NCBI GenBank assembly: GCA_034336665.1
Contig: JAPFBE010000003.1
Coordinates: 16,036,360-16,100,359 of the forward strand
From: Luscinia megarhynchos
Taxonomy: Eukaryota; Chordata; Aves; Passeriformes; Turdidae
Length of the DNA: 64,000 nt
Direction: 5' to 3'
Of this stretch, positions 13,613-26,773 are shown in pieces. The first letter of the stretch is position 1. Each line of letters opens with the position of its first letter. The translations under genes and the position numbers were made by a program. The notes below the pieces were generated by a model that saw nothing but the letters and a program-made list of their open reading frames with translations, had not been told where the DNA came from and searched no databases.

Positions 13613-16199
13613 GCCCTCAGGGCAGCACCCTCCAGAGGGGGCATCTGAAAAGGGACTCCTGAGGGAGAGGGTAACAGGGACAGCAACTGAAGCTCCAAGG
13701 ACACGGATCTGTCCTCTGCAGCAACTGGAAGAGTGAGGGCACGTCCAGCCCTCATAAATAAACCAGGGCACATCCCCATCTCTGCTCACCATTGCTGGAG
13801 CCCACAGGGTGATCCTTCGCCTTGTCCCCCTCGATCATTGTCACAAGGAACAGCAACTGGCACTTATCAGCAGAGACATCTCTGAGAAGGAGTGACTTCA
13901 GGACACAGTGTCCTTCCCCGGTCCCTTGAACCCTTGAGGCAATTTACAATGCTGTCACTCGTACATATTCCCTCCTCATCTGCACAGTTCTTGTCTCTAA
14001 ATTTAACATTTTCCTTTCTAAACAAAAGTCCTTAAGAGTTCTTATAAGACCTTGATGATAATCCCTTTTATTGATATTCCAGTTCACTTTTCAAAATATT
14101 TGCAGATTATAGGATAAATGGTGTTTGCTTTTATCCCCATTTCAGGAGATAACGGTTGGGTAATTTACAATATCCAGATGAAAATTTATTGGTTAGCACT
14201 GGGGAAAGTGGATCCTTCCCAAAATTAGCCTTTGACCCAGTTAGTCTTCCATAAACAAGCAATGATTTTAAAAATCCTCAGCAGATAAGATGTTTGCAGC
14301 CCCAGCATCAACTTGCATAAATGTTAGAAGGTGTAAGCATAACAAAGCTACATCAGCCATAATTTAGAGGCCCAAGAGTGAAGATGAAAAACTATGGAAA
14401 ACTTCCCTAATGAAATGTCAAAGCCAACTAGCTTCACTACAGCTAATCTGCAAATCTTGATGACAGCGCAGATTACCCGGCCTGCTAAACTGACAAGAGC
14501 CCAAGGAAGCTCATCTCCCAGGGATTACACCTCCACTTCTGTTTGCCTTCTTCTGAGATATGAGGAACAGCCCTGGAGGAAAACAAGTTTCAACTCATCT
14601 ATTTCCTTCTGAGAGCTTTCAGTACACTACCCAGTCTTAAAGCATCAAGCAACAACAGTACATATACACACAGAGAGACAAGAGTCCCAAATATTGACAT
14701 TACTGTGCAATAGGCCACTCACTGCAGATGCCAGGCAGAAGGCTGCTGACAGATGCTGCAGCATAAACCTCCTAAGAACCTTCAGGTTTGGCAACAAAAT
14801 CCTCTGTTCCCCATTCACACTGCCCTGATGCTTGGATCTAAATAACGCCCAATATGAGATTTATTTTTTTCTCACACTGGCTATCTATAGAAAATCCTTT
14901 TTTGTAAGTCTCTGTTGTGCAGCTTCTGAATGTCAGGCCCAGCAAATCAAAACATTTTATTGTAATTTCATATTGTTTACTTTTGCGAGGCAGGATCTTG
15001 GCAGAGATGAGTGTTTCCTCCAGGGACAAGGAGGATGGGGCTGGGAGGAGGGGAGGACAGACGGATGGAAGGAAGCATTTTAATGCAGACTTCCTCACTG
15101 TCTGCTGTGATAGGGACCTGGCTGAAATAAAAAACAGGAGGTAAGTAAGAAGACCTTGGCCACAAATTTAGAGATGCCAGAGAAGGGTGTGAGGATGCTC
15201 CAGGACCTGCCTATGCAGGCAGTGACAGCAGATCAGGGAAGCAGTGTTGCACCAGGGAAACACTGCCAGCCCCAGCCCACCCTCCACTGCCCCTCCGCAG
15301 GCTTGGGAGGATCCTGGAGTCCCCAAGGCAGGCACAGTCCAAAGGGCTGTGGCCAAGGAGTGAAAGGACAGCCCTGCCCAGGCTGCTCCCACACATCCCT
15401 GCAAAGCCAGTGTGACCCCCTATCCACAGATACTCCTGGCTCCTTGCCCACACCCTTCTCCTCCCTACACAGCCCCAAACTGTGGGCAGGCTTCCCTCCA
15501 GGAAAGATGGCACCACCCAAGCACATATTTTTCCATGAGGATCCTCCCACTGTTCCAGGATGGAGAAGAGGAGGAGGCTCCTTACACCCTTCTGCCCAGG
15601 GATACTGGAAAGCACCAGTGATTCCAATACAGACATCTATGTTTCACTGTGTTTCCAGGGAGATTTGACACACAACATTCAAAGGTTTGGGTAAGCAAAT
15701 ATTTCAGTTGATGAGACTGATTTAAGTGTTTTATGTTTGGGGAAGAAGGCATTGGAAACATGTCACATTAAATGCAAGTCTCCTGCTGAAGCTCTGGACC
15801 TCCAAGAAACCTGCAGGAGATGTGGATGGTGCCAGGGCAGCAGTAGAGTTGAAAGCAGTTTTATTGACTTTGTTCTGTCCCCAGCTGTCCAACTGAGAGA
15901 CCTGGACCTTCTCATCTTTAATCCTGGATTCCTTTGGCTGCTCCACACGAGACAGAGTCCCAGCACACGTGGAAGGAGCTTTGCAGCCAGGACTCATCCT
16001 GTCCCCAGGACCACCCGTGGCTGCAGCACACACAGGTGACAGCCCCCTGCTCCTGCTGGGTGCCTGGCAAACCTCAGCCCAGGGAACTGCTAGCTCTGCT
16101 CTCACCATAACAAATCTCCCTGTCCTTCAGCACTCCTGTCTCTCCTGCTGAAGCTTTGTTTTGGTAGAAAGTGGTTCACAAAGACCTTTACACAAACTC
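13613..16199. other. Unique non-coding DNA
   Basis: No coding exon or named transposon is recognised. The region 15170-15640 is G+C-rich with overlapping open frames on both strands (up to 170 codons) and no domain. A motif matching the vertebrate 5' splice-site consensus lies at 15141 (GTAAGTAAG after GGAG), but without an identifiable exon it may be chance. Confidence 0.4.
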
Positions 16200-16680
16200 A
16201 CCCAACGACAACCGCTTTATTACGTAAAATGATTCACTGGTGTTTAAAAATCCCACAAACAGGAGCCCTCACCGACTTTTTGACTGACTTCCCACGACGG
16301 CACTGAGGCCAGCAATGGCTAATGCTCCGTCTGGCATCGACTCCCTGGGAATATCTCCCAGCAATAACAACTGATAGCAGGGCTGGGAGCCTACACATCA
16401 TCCTCCTGTTTGTACATAAATTCCCTTTAAAAGGATTTCAGCATCCTCACACTGCTTCTTCCCAAGCGTTCCGGCTCTTAAAGCCAAGTCAGCCAGACAG
16501 AATGGTGCCACGCAACTACAAACAGTGCAGGACAATTTTTACTACAATACACGGCACGATTCTTCCTAAAAGCACTGTCAGTAATATGCAGTGTGTAAAA
16601 ATACACATTCATCATAAAGAGGTTAGATACTAATTCCTGCAGCTTAATTTCTTCTTGAGGGCACCAGCCCATTTTTCAAT
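16200..16680. promoter_or_regulatory. Candidate non-coding regulatory element with a TTACGTAA site
   Basis: Repeat-free stretch with noticeably more CpG dinucleotides than its flanks, such as in the segments near 16205-16230, 16270-16340 and 16465-16560. It contains the perfect palindrome TTACGTAA at 16220-16227, the consensus bound by PAR-bZIP/NFIL3 (D-box) and C/EBP-like factors. CpG retention in otherwise CpG-poor DNA can mean an unmethylated regulatory element. I cannot test conservation or occupancy, so this is a candidate only. Confidence 0.2.
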
Positions 16681-16888
16681 TAAGGCAGGATAATATTATT
16701 AATCATAAAAAATTGCTGATGTGTAAAATTGTTTCCTTTCTGGTTAGCATTGGCTGAGAGACATTGGACATGCTGCCTCTGAATTAGTCTAACTTGGTGG
16801 CAGTCCGGAAGCTGAGTCCTCCTTTTTGGGGAGGATTCACGCTGCTCCCAGCCTCAGCCATGGGGAAAGGTGTGCTCCCTCAGGGAAC

Positions 16889-17677
16889 ATGCAGAGTCTC
16901 CACTGCATCAGGTGCAGGCTGGCAGCAAGGAGCCCATGGACACAGATTCTCATGGAGGATACAACTCTGTCCACCGTGAGACAAAACAGCCAGAATGAAC
17001 AGGCAGCTCCAAGAGGGTGCTTTAATGGTCTCTGTTCCCTGAGCATTGCCAGGGCACTGTGTTTCAACACCCCTGAAGAGAAAGAGGTTTCTGTCCCTCC
17101 CTCCATTTTCTGTGCTGAATTTGGTATTATGGGGCTCTCCGGGGAAGTAATCAGTGCTTTCTCTTTAATGTTTTCCCCCCTTTCCTCTGCTGATGAATGG
17201 GTTTGCCTAATTCTGACCAAAATAACTGCACACGTTGCCTTCAGTGGGGCCACCAAAAGCAGAATGGAGGGAAGAGAATTTACGGAACAACTGAAACCCT
17301 ATAAAATAGTAAGCTATGACTACAAAACCTCTCCTTGCCATGTAGTCAGCAAGGGAGGCTGCTGGACTGTGACTTGGCAGGATCCAAGAGGATGCTGCAG
17401 AGGCGTGGGCATGCCAGCATCCTGCAGAAGCACAGCTGCTCCCTGCAAAGGCACACCCTGGTACCCGGCCCCTCACCCTGCCAAACTCTCAGAGCAGCCC
17501 TGGCGTGAGTGCTCCACTCCACCCAGGCCAGATTATTTCAGGTGGACAGGAGGGGGCTGGCACATGCCCTGGTCCTGCTCCTGTAGCAGCCAGCCATGCC
17601 CTCCAGGAGCCCTGCACGGACACAGAAGCGCCCAGGTGAGGAGCAGGGCTGTCCCAGACCCTGGGGCCAGGAAATGA
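16889..17677 (+). other. 262-codon open frame of unknown status
   Basis: Longest ATG-initiated frame outside the minisatellite and CpG island. The ATG has A at -3 but C at +4. The predicted peptide has no recognisable domain, signal peptide or membrane segment; its C-terminal half is rich in Cys, Pro, Trp and Ser, as expected of moderately GC-rich DNA without stops. A minus-strand frame of about 214 codons overlaps its 3' end. There is no evident splice structure, poly(A) signal or family match. I consider it most likely non-coding; it could be part of a lncRNA or a chance frame. Confidence 0.2.
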
Positions 17678-18244
17678 CCCTCCAGCAGGTTTGCTGAGGG
17701 TGATGGAGCTGGAAGGAGGCAGCCTGGCTCTTGGCTCCACAGTGCCTGATGTGTACTTCAGTGATCGTGGCACAGATCCAGACAAAACGCCTCCCTTCCA
17801 GTCATGCGTCCAGCCCTTTTTCCATCTATGGGCAGTTTCCCTTCCACACATCACAGTGTCATATATCCCCTGACTTCTGTTGAGACTGTGCACCCCCCTG
17901 CTCACAGGACCTCCCAGGAGCAGCTCATGGCAGTAATCTCCTTGGCAGCTCCACCCTTTGCCCATTGCCTGGAGAACTTTCGGCATCACTCCCAACTTGT
18001 GCGGCCCCTGCCATTCATCTCTTCCCTCCCTGATCTTGTTTCTCCCCTGTTCTGGAAACTGCACTCTGTATTTTTTTCCCCTATAGTGACCAATCTTCTC
18101 CCAGCAGCAGAATTCCCCTCCTATTTTTCCCACACACGATCAACTCCATGACACAATTCCAGTTATCTGCAGCCTTAAGTCTTTAGTTTTCTGACATCAC
18201 CAAATAGTTTCTTATCTGCGGCTGGTATTATTTATATACACATA

Positions 18245-18255
18245 TATATAAAAGG
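18245..18255 (+). promoter_or_regulatory. TATA-box-like motif
   Basis: TATATAAAAGG matches the TATA-box consensus (TATAAAAG at 18247-18254). It lies in an AT-rich local repeat (alternating TA and CA), which raises the chance of accidental occurrence. If used, transcription would start near 18275-18280, upstream of the open frame at 18480-18908. No other promoter element is evident. Confidence 0.15.
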
Positions 18256-18284
18256 CCATCTCCCACCATCTTATCGACTGCTGA

Positions 18285-18365
18285 CTGAGAATAAATCATG
18301 TAAGGAGAACAGGCCAGACTTTGGGACCACCTTGGGGAATACCCCCTCCCCACAGTTGCTGCCTC
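18285..18365 (-). mobile_element. Possible very old CR1 remnant
   Basis: The segment near 18308-18345 (AACAGGCC... then CTTGGGGAATACC) resembles the antisense of a CR1 ORF2 region where a TGGGGAACACC-like string follows an AACAGG...GGCC string. Similarity is confined to a few tens of bases with gaps, so this is a weak call; it could be chance. Confidence 0.25.
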
Positions 18366-18479
18366 TTGGCAAATACCAGCAAGAAGAGCACTTTGAAGTC
18401 TGAGGAGGCAAATCACATAAACAGAAATGGTGAGTTTCAGCCAAAAAACTCCTTTCTGACAAGAGTCACTGCTATTCCT

Positions 18480-18908
18480 ATGACTAGGCTCATTAAGATC
18501 AGTGAGAACTGGAAAAAACTGCAGGATGGAGTCTGCGTGCGTCTCCTGTCTGAGATGTTCAGCTGTATTTTTCCTTGTGAAAAGGAAAGCTATCCCTGCA
18601 CCAAGAAAGCAATAAACATAGTGGGATTACTGGTCAGCAACTCAATGGATACTACTTCCAACAGCCCTAGAGGTAGTAAGTACTCAGTGACAGTAATTGT
18701 TACAAGCAACCGAACCACCAGAGAGAGATTTCCATGTTATCTCTACCCATATATCCATAAAAACACCAGTTTGTACAAATCCAAAGTATGTGAGGTTAAA
18801 GCTAATGGGCAAGCTTTGTTGAGCATCTCAAAAATCAAATTAACTGCAATCAAATTCATGGCACAACTCAGGGTTCATTTCATTACTATCAGAAAATTCA
18901 ATCTCTGA
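18480..18908 (+). other. 142-codon open frame in AT-rich DNA, unknown status
   Basis: ATG-initiated frame; the open run extends upstream without a stop to at least 18321. The peptide is rich in Lys, Ser, Thr, Asn and Ile, with no motif I recognise, no clear signal peptide or membrane helix. The start context is weak (C at -3). An open run of this length is unusual for AT-rich DNA but not impossible across a 64-kb window. The TATA-like motif 235 bp upstream is the only context that could favour expression. I do not claim it is a gene. Confidence 0.18.
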
Positions 18909-21900
18909 AATCTTACAATATTAAGCTAAAGCAATGATCTTTCTGTTCAAGTTCTCTCTTTTTTCATTTCAAGGTGAAAAAAAGCTGGCACGCCTGGGGA
19001 AGGTGAGGGTGATGATTCCCAGCAGATACTACTAAAAGCTTGGCAAACATTTAATCAATTACTCTTATATAAAGGAAAGGAGAAAAAACCCAAACAGCCT
19101 TTCACACACACACTCAAAGGCAAATTGCATCACAAATTCTACTTCTTGCCTCTATTTCTACATCGTGCCTTTTCCTGCACAAATGCTTATATAGGCATAA
19201 ACACGCATACATAGGTAGGCATATACATATTTAAATTCAAAATACAAATCCATTTAGGGAGCAGTTAAATCTCCTCATTGCTGCAATAACTAATCATATC
19301 TCTGTGCTGTAGTGCAGGTGGGAAAGTCAGAAGTTCATTGCATTAAATTCAGGCATTTTCTCTTTTTTAATGAAACTGCCTTTTTGGTTTATTTCACAAT
19401 ATGCACTCTTTAACCTTACTGCAAGACCTAGCTGTAGAATACTCACTGCAATTTCAGACTCCTTTTTTATTCCTCCTCTTCAAGGTTTCCAACTAGGTTT
19501 CTCTGCAGGAGTCAAGTGCAGTTTTAATAAGGCAGATGAGGCAGGGCTTCTCAACTGCTTTTGATAGAGGTGAGCTGGTCAGCTCTTTATTGACTTTCTG
19601 CAGTACTGCAGCTACAGACCATACAGACAATCTTGCTTTATGAGCATGCACCAGGCAGGAGGAAATGGGCCTGGAAATTTCCAGCCAGCAGTGCTTGATG
19701 CACTGCTTGAAAAGCTGCACAATGTGCATATAAAGGAAACTGGGGACAGCCTTTTTCGTTGTTGTTGTTGTTGTTGCTAAACCATCAGGCTGCAGTTGCT
19801 ACACGTACCTAGGAAAGCCTGCTCAGGAGCCATTTTAAGAATTAATATGTCTCAGGAAAAGGAAAGAAAACAATGCTGGTTATTTTGTGCACATTAGAGA
19901 GTGCTGCATATCAAAGATCCTTTTATAAACACTTGGAAAAATCACATGGGAGGTAATAATCAGCTGAATTATTTTACTGTCCTTTTCTTGTGCAGGCAGT
20001 CACAGCACATCCACACTGTACACAGAGCACAGCTGCACTGATATACACACATCCTCACAAGGGGGTGTGGAAAAAAGGAAGCAATCACGGGCTGGTATCA
20101 TGTACTATTAAGGTTTTATTGGTACCAGCATGGAGCAACTGCATCACTAATTAATGGATGCACACAGGCTACACACATCCTTCCAATCAAGTGGCAATAA
20201 ATCCAGGTAGCCTTCTTCACCCTCATACATACATTACTTGAGATATTTAACCCACTCTTTGTGTTACTGGACTGCATATTGCCTTGCTCCCCACTATCCC
20301 ACATCCACACCAGCAAGGCACATCCTTGAATTCTGCTCTGACACAGGGGAGGTGAACATCCACAGCCACTCTGGACCAAGTTTGTAACAGCAGACAGGGT
20401 CCAAACTATGCCAACAGGAGGTCTGGAACCCTCCCCCAGGGATGACTCCACATATGCTGACACAAAAATAACCATTAAAATCAGGTTTGACATCTCTCTG
20501 TGCCTCTTTTACTCCCTGCCCAAGGGGGACACATCCTCCTGCCCCAGGGGAGCACAGCGATGGTGAGTGGATCAAAGACAGCAAGAAGGTTCAGACACTG
20601 GTGATGGCAGCCCTACAAAAGCCAGAACAGACTTTAGTGCCTACAAAAATGTCCCCACACAGGGCTGCAAACCCCAGCTCACACCCAGCTCCAGCTGCAG
20701 AGCTGCTCCCACCAGGGACTGGCTGAGGGAGCCAGGTCCCACCTCCTGCTGAAGAACTGACCTGAGCATCCAGCACTGCTGCGTGCTACACAGCACAATT
20801 CCACAGCCTTCAGCTAATTGCCAAGCTCTTGGGGATGCTGAAAATAAAGCTATGCACACACAGGGGTTCAAAAACCTCACAGCTACAGTGCTCCTATCAG
20901 AGGATATACCCTTACTGCAAGCAAGACTTAGCTATATGCTCAAATTCTACTGACTTCAGGGGACATAAGGATTTGCTTTACTTTCATTATGCCAGCCATT
21001 TGTTTTACAGTTACATGGATAATATGTCTTGCCTTCTCATGTACAGCACTGACTCCTTCCACAGCAGAGTATTTCTTCTTACACATAAATGGAAGAGCAG
21101 GTAGAAACTGAGGCATTTTTAGCCAGCTAACAGAAAAACATGGACAATGACAGGCAGATGATATTGCTGCACACTGCAATACTGCCTGAGTGCTCCTGAA
21201 TTTTCACCTGTGAGATAAGCATCAGTGGACAGCTACAACACAGTCCTTAAAGAAGGGCAAGGAAAGGACAGTAACCCATAGCACAGAACATTTCCATACT
21301 GTGTTCTGCATTTTATTTTTAAAAATGCAGCTACAGGGAACAGACATCCTGTGAAATAACAGATGTTGGACTCTCACCACACATACACTGCTTTAATTCA
21401 GATGACCTTGCTGAATTAGAAAGCTAAGCACAAGATAAATGTCCACTTTCTCTCCTCAATGCCTGTCTTGAGCAGGGAAGGGGTGTGCTGGTGTTTAGTT
21501 ATCTGTTTCCTCCCAGTTCCCCAAAGTGTGTTCTTACAGCACTTCAGCTTGTTCTTCCCAATCAGATGCTGCTGACATTGTGAATCTTATGAATTTTCTT
21601 TGCTGACAGGGATTAGATACTGCTTCACTTTAACTCCCCAAGTTGGCAGAAGCTGCAGACTGGCCTGGACCTGCTGCCAGTTTGTGCTCAGGCTCCACTC
21701 CCAGTAGGCAAGAGATGCTCAGGGCTTCTGTAGAGTCATATGCAATACACTGATTTAATAAAAATTACATGTCAGTCTCACTCTTTAAAGCAAAACTCAA
21801 ACAGCTGAACAATTAATTATTGCTTTAATTCTTAAGAACTTCTCTTTAATTCTTAAGATTTTAAGATCTGCATGTGTTCAAAATACTCCAAGAGAAGAAA

Positions 21901-24499
21901 CAGACTGCCATTGTCTTTCGGTCTTTTGCTGGTGGCAAAGCAGATTATTCCTATCATGTTCTGCAGGGGTGCTGTCAAATGCTGTTTCAGGCTATGGGCC
22001 AAAACCTACCCCCAGCCCATGTGCTCAGCTCTCTCTGGCATCAATGGTATCTCCACCATGGACTGACAGTAGTAAATGGGCAGAGATGTGCTGGCTGCTC
22101 CAACAGCACGATCTATGTGCTGAATAATTCATTTTAAACTGTTGCACAGATGTCAAAATGTTATTGCTGATTTCTAGCCAGCAGAAGGGGCGTTTCTTCT
22201 CCTGATATGAGTGTGTCACTGCCTGTAATGCCAGAGAAGATGTGGGGGATGTCTCAGCCAGACAGCAAAGCCCATACATGGCATGCCTGTGAATATACAA
22301 TTAAAATGATCATTTAAGGCCATCTTTCACTCTCCTTATTAGGATTCACCTGCAGATGCACTCATCCATTGCCTTCAAAAAGTTTCAAAAAAGCAGCTCA
22401 AAACATGGCATGGTTACAGAGGTTTGAGGGTAGACTTCAACAATCACTTTGGATTTTTGCTGAAGTCCCACAGAAAAACTCTAAGTACAAACAACCTAAA
22501 CCATCGATGAGACTGGATAACAAAATAAATACAGACAAACAAAAGAAAAAAACCTGCCTCTGTAAATGAAATAAATGTATCCTAAAGAGTTTGCCAGCCT
22601 AGCCATGGAGAGGACTCTATGGTCAAGATCCTCCCCTCCAAAATCAAGGAAGAGAAAAGGAGTGTTCCTGTCTCTCCTTTCACTAGACCTGGAGCAACCA
22701 ATATGGTCCACTCCAACACTGTCTGGGCACTGGCTTCCCAGCCAGGTGGGCTCCAGCTCCAGAGTGAGGTGGGAGTCCCGTGTGCAGGTGGGCTGGGGGT
22801 GATGGGAGAAGTGGCAGGGAAATGGGAAAGCGTCCAAAAGAGCCACAGGTTTTGAACTGAGATCAGAGACCAGGGATCTCTGACACAAACCAAACAAGCA
22901 AATGCACCCCACCAGCCCCAGGAGCATCACCACTAGGGATGTGTCAGCTAAAAAGTGAGATTTTTCATGATCCTGGATGGGCTTTTTCATGTCTGCTGGC
23001 CTGTGTGGAAACAGACCTAGGCTTAATGAGGTCTAATTTGTTTCAAATCCATAGGTCTCTTTTTAATAATTAACAATCCCCATCACTCAGCAAAGTCATT
23101 CCTTACCCCTGACTACTTGCTATTAGGAATGAAATTTACTGTGAAATACTGTTAAAAGGTGGAAAGCAAGTGACATAATTCACGTTTTAATTAAAAAAAA
23201 TATATATCACACAAAGCCGGAGCCACAGAAGGAATAAGAACTGAATAAGCCTAAAAAACCCCCACCCCAACCCAATGCTACTCTTCCCCATTACCCACTT
23301 TATTCTTGCCATGCTATTTGAATTCTTCTAATTGACTTCTCTTACTGGATGCTCTATGCCCAAACCATGTTTCAGTTTTTCGCTCTGCGATTCCAGGAAC
23401 TAGAGAACGTGTGGGCATCATAACCATGAGCATTACACAGCCTCACACACAAGGGTCCAGGAACTACAATTAACACATTAAGAAATAATAACTGCCAAGG
23501 GACAAACAGAGGATAAACAGCATGGAGCTGACGTAGCACGACTTCTGCTTGGGAAGGGGCTGTCTCTTGGGTAGTGGGAAAGGGAGAGGAACTGAAGTGC
23601 TGTGCAGCACTGCCCACTTTACCAGAGAAAACCCCAAAACTAGTTGAGCTGTTCACACATTAATTTCTCGAAATTTAATTTCACTAAAAGTATTGCTGGC
23701 TTTAAACTAGATTTCGAAGAAGTCTGAAGGCTCATGTTCTCAAAGAAATAATAATTGTGCCCTGTTCCACAGTCTAAAATTGGTATGGTTTTTTGGTATT
23801 TGAAAACCTGCCCTGAAGTGCTGTGGGTTTGTCCTCTTCTTGTTTGTTTTCAGTAGAAGTGAGAAATACTTATTTCTTTTGCCCATACATTAAGAGACAT
23901 ATAGTAAAAAAATTTAAAAATACCTTTTTTCTGCTTGTTAATATGTATTTTTATGATTGCCTGGGGTTTTTGTTTGGCTAGTTTGTTTGGGTTTTTTTTT
24001 AAATAAATTCAAATTATTGAGTTATTTTCCCATTTTCCCAAGGTTTTTTAATGAAAAAAAAATTTTAGATTCCAGAGTCTTTTATTTAAAGCTTCCACTC
24101 TGAGAATGTTTTGTGTAAGTCCTGCACAACAAAAGCCTGCAAGAGCATGCCAAGCATTCGGACACCTATGTATCTTCACCACTGCAACCAGCAGAAAGCA
24201 AGGAGCACGCTGCTCCCTTTGGGCATCTGTCTTGGCTTTAGCTGCTGCTTTCAGGTGGACCAGCCAAAGGCTCCAGTGCTTTGCAGTGAGATTAGGAGCT
24301 GAAGGAACACGAGGGCACAGGCGAGGTTTGGGAAATGCTTTGTCTCGCCTCTCTCCCACCTTGGGGCTGCACAGTCACAGAAAACCCAACAAAAACACCG
24401 CCTTTAAAACAACAGCCTTTCCTGCATCCACCCAAATTGCTGTGCAGGAGGAGGGAGGCAGGAGAGGCTCAGGCACGGGGCAGGGTGGGCAGCCCTGCT
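18909..24499. other. Unique non-coding DNA
   Basis: No gene or transposon recognised. Open frames here, the longest about 164 codons on the minus strand near 22496-22990, have no family features. AT-rich in most parts. T-rich and A-rich runs at about 23930-24060. Confidence 0.4.
19758..19776. repeat. (GTT)6 microsatellite
   Basis: Six perfect GTT triplets followed by one G, within T-rich sequence. No functional inference. Confidence 0.9.
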
Positions 24500-24590
24500 C
24501 GCAGCCCCTTTTGGGAGAGCGGGTGATGTCCGCGCCCCCGCGGGGCTCAGGGCTGCTGCTCTGACAGCCGCGATCCCGCTGCCACCAGGT
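24500..24590. promoter_or_regulatory. Small CpG cluster
   Basis: A compact run of CpGs including CGCGCCCCCGCGGGG (about 24531-24545) and CCGCGATCCCGCT (about 24568-24580), inside a GC-rich shoulder from about 24280. It is far too short to be a standard CpG island. It could be a local enhancer/promoter or an exonic remnant. Nothing ties it to a gene. Confidence 0.25.
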
Positions 24591-25548
24591 CACCAGTCAG
24601 CTCAGACAGCCCTGCAAATCACACGGCACTTTGCAAAAACATCGTTGTTTTTATTTCCCAATTCTCGTGTTTTGTGTAGAGTGCTGCTGTGTTCAAGCGA
24701 AGTGAATAAAAGCATAAACAGCAAGCACCATCTGGAGAACATTCTTCCAGCACGCTGAGAAATAGCAGCCGCCTGTGCCTTACCTGCTATAAATAAATGT
24801 CATTAAAAAATGTCCAAATAATTGTTTGTTCCTATTTGATGGAACTGGAGTCAGATAAAATTTTCCTTAACCCTGTCTTCAGGTACACACCACCTTCACA
24901 GAAAAAAACCCTCCAAACAGATGTAGATATTTGTCTCTCTTTCCTTTATGTTAATAGGGGTATTACTAACAGAGTAGCAACCCTACACATTATTCTAATA
25001 ACAGCAACAGAGGTTGCAACTTATGCGTGACATGCGAACAAAGCACTGAAAATCCAAATGCTTTTTAAACTGTACCAGGTTCACAATAGGGAGATCTCTC
25101 TCAGCCAGCTAGCAACAGAAGAGGCAAAATTATTCATTCTCCAAACTGATAGTGTATCAGTTTGGAGGGGGAAAAAAATACCAGAAAGTCCGTAATTTAT
25201 TTTCAGTCTACACAAAGCCACATCTCCCTTTCTGCTGACAAAATACAGACCAAGCTGGCTGTGGGGCTGTGATGAGGCTCTGCAAAGGGTCGGAGTTTGC
25301 TGTGTTTGTTTAATCACTGCAATTAGAGCTATGCAAATAATGGAATTGTTTGCTATAGTGGCAAGGCTGGGGTAAAAAAAATTAAAAATAAGTATTTGGG
25401 TTGAGTGATTTAAAAACAATTTGGGTAAAATGAAATAATAAAACTGTCTAGTTTGTTCTACTCAGATTCAACTCAGAACCCATTCAGTTTGAAATGAAAA
25501 ATACATTTTCACGCTGGAAAAAAGCATATGAGCAATTGCAATTTTTCC

Positions 25549-25553
<5 letters not shown>

Positions 25554-25582
<29 letters not shown>
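25554..25582. repeat. Poly(T) tract, 29 T
   Basis: Uninterrupted homopolymer of 29 T residues. On the minus strand it could be read as a poly(A) tail of a retrocopy, but the adjacent sequence shows no recognisable SINE, LINE or gene remnant. Confidence 0.95.
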
Positions 25583-26744
25583 GTTAGACAAACATTTTCA
25601 GCACCCAGGAAGAGATGCTTAGGAGAGCTTGCTGCTCCTTGGGGAGGGAGGAGAAGATTTGACTATCCTTTAGCCCAGCCTTGGGCATACCTCATGCTGC
25701 TGTGCAGGGGCAGGGCTGAGTGCTGCATCTTTCTCCCTCCTCCTCCCCCACGCTCTGCTCTGGGAGCCCAAGGGTTGCAGTAGATGAGGGCATGGGAACA
25801 GCAGCAGTGCCTGTTTTTGGTTACACGTGGCTCAGCCACAGCTGGCACTGGTGACTCTGGGTGGCACCCTGGGTGTGTGGCCCACACGAGGTTGGGGTGT
25901 GCTCTGGGATAGGGCATGGGGCTGAGTGTCCCAGGCTGACACAGGATGCAGTGTGAAGCCTCCCTTGATGAGCCACTAGTCACCACCAGGAAGAAGGATT
26001 TGAAGAGATTTTAGTTTTCTCCCTTGTTTTAAACCTCTTTGTATTAGCAGATGTCATGAAGTGAGAGGAGTGAATCTGTCTTGTTCAACAGCATCCACAA
26101 AAACAGGCTGGGTGCCTTTCACTAGAGAGTGGCTGATATTCCTGAGGCACAGGGCATATCACCAGCATGGCCACCCACCATCACTTAAGGGTGAGAGTGG
26201 AAGTGATGGACATAAGCCAGACCTGGTCCTTCCCTCATGCTATGCCTCTTGGTCCAACCCCAAAGTTGTTGTGCACCAGTGTGGTCACAGGGCAGCTCTG
26301 CTAAAGCCTTGCCTTTGGCTGGGACTGGCCACCATTCCCTCTGGAAGCAAAGGCATCATTCCCACCATATTTTATTCTCTGCTTTCACTGGGACTCAATG
26401 TGCAAGGAACTGCATGAATAGGGATTAGGGTCCAGTCCCCTTCCTGATGAAATCATCATCTCAAACATAGCAAGGGCAGGAAATGATAATGTGCTTAGAG
26501 TTCTCATTAGCCATGTTTTCCTAATATTTATATTTTAGCTACTTTTATTTACAAAGTCCACTCACACTAGTTAAATTATATACTTTGGGAAAGAATACAA
26601 GGGCTGTCTGGAAGTGAATACACGGGACTGTTGATTTCGTTAGGATACTAATGATGATTATCATGATTAATCAGACTTGATGAATAAGATTTTGCCAGAC
26701 CAGGTGTGGAGGGAAGGCAGGTGGTGGGAACATGGCTGTCTGTC

Positions 26745-26773
26745 CATGCATGCACACATGCGTGCATGCGTGC
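26745..26773. repeat. Alternating purine-pyrimidine tract (Z-DNA-prone)
   Basis: Twenty-nine consecutive bases alternate strictly pyrimidine-purine, using CA, TG and CG steps (ATGCATGC-, GCGTGC-type segments). Alternation breaks at both ends. Such tracts are known to adopt left-handed Z-DNA under supercoiling. A run of seven G follows at 26778-26784. Confidence 0.75.

Noticed and set aside
11190..13662. Three overlapping plus-strand frames of 750-800 codons
   Set aside because: They lie in the minisatellite, all three frames are equally open, and 14- and 16-bp units shift the repeat peptide between frames; there is no codon-level signal of selection.
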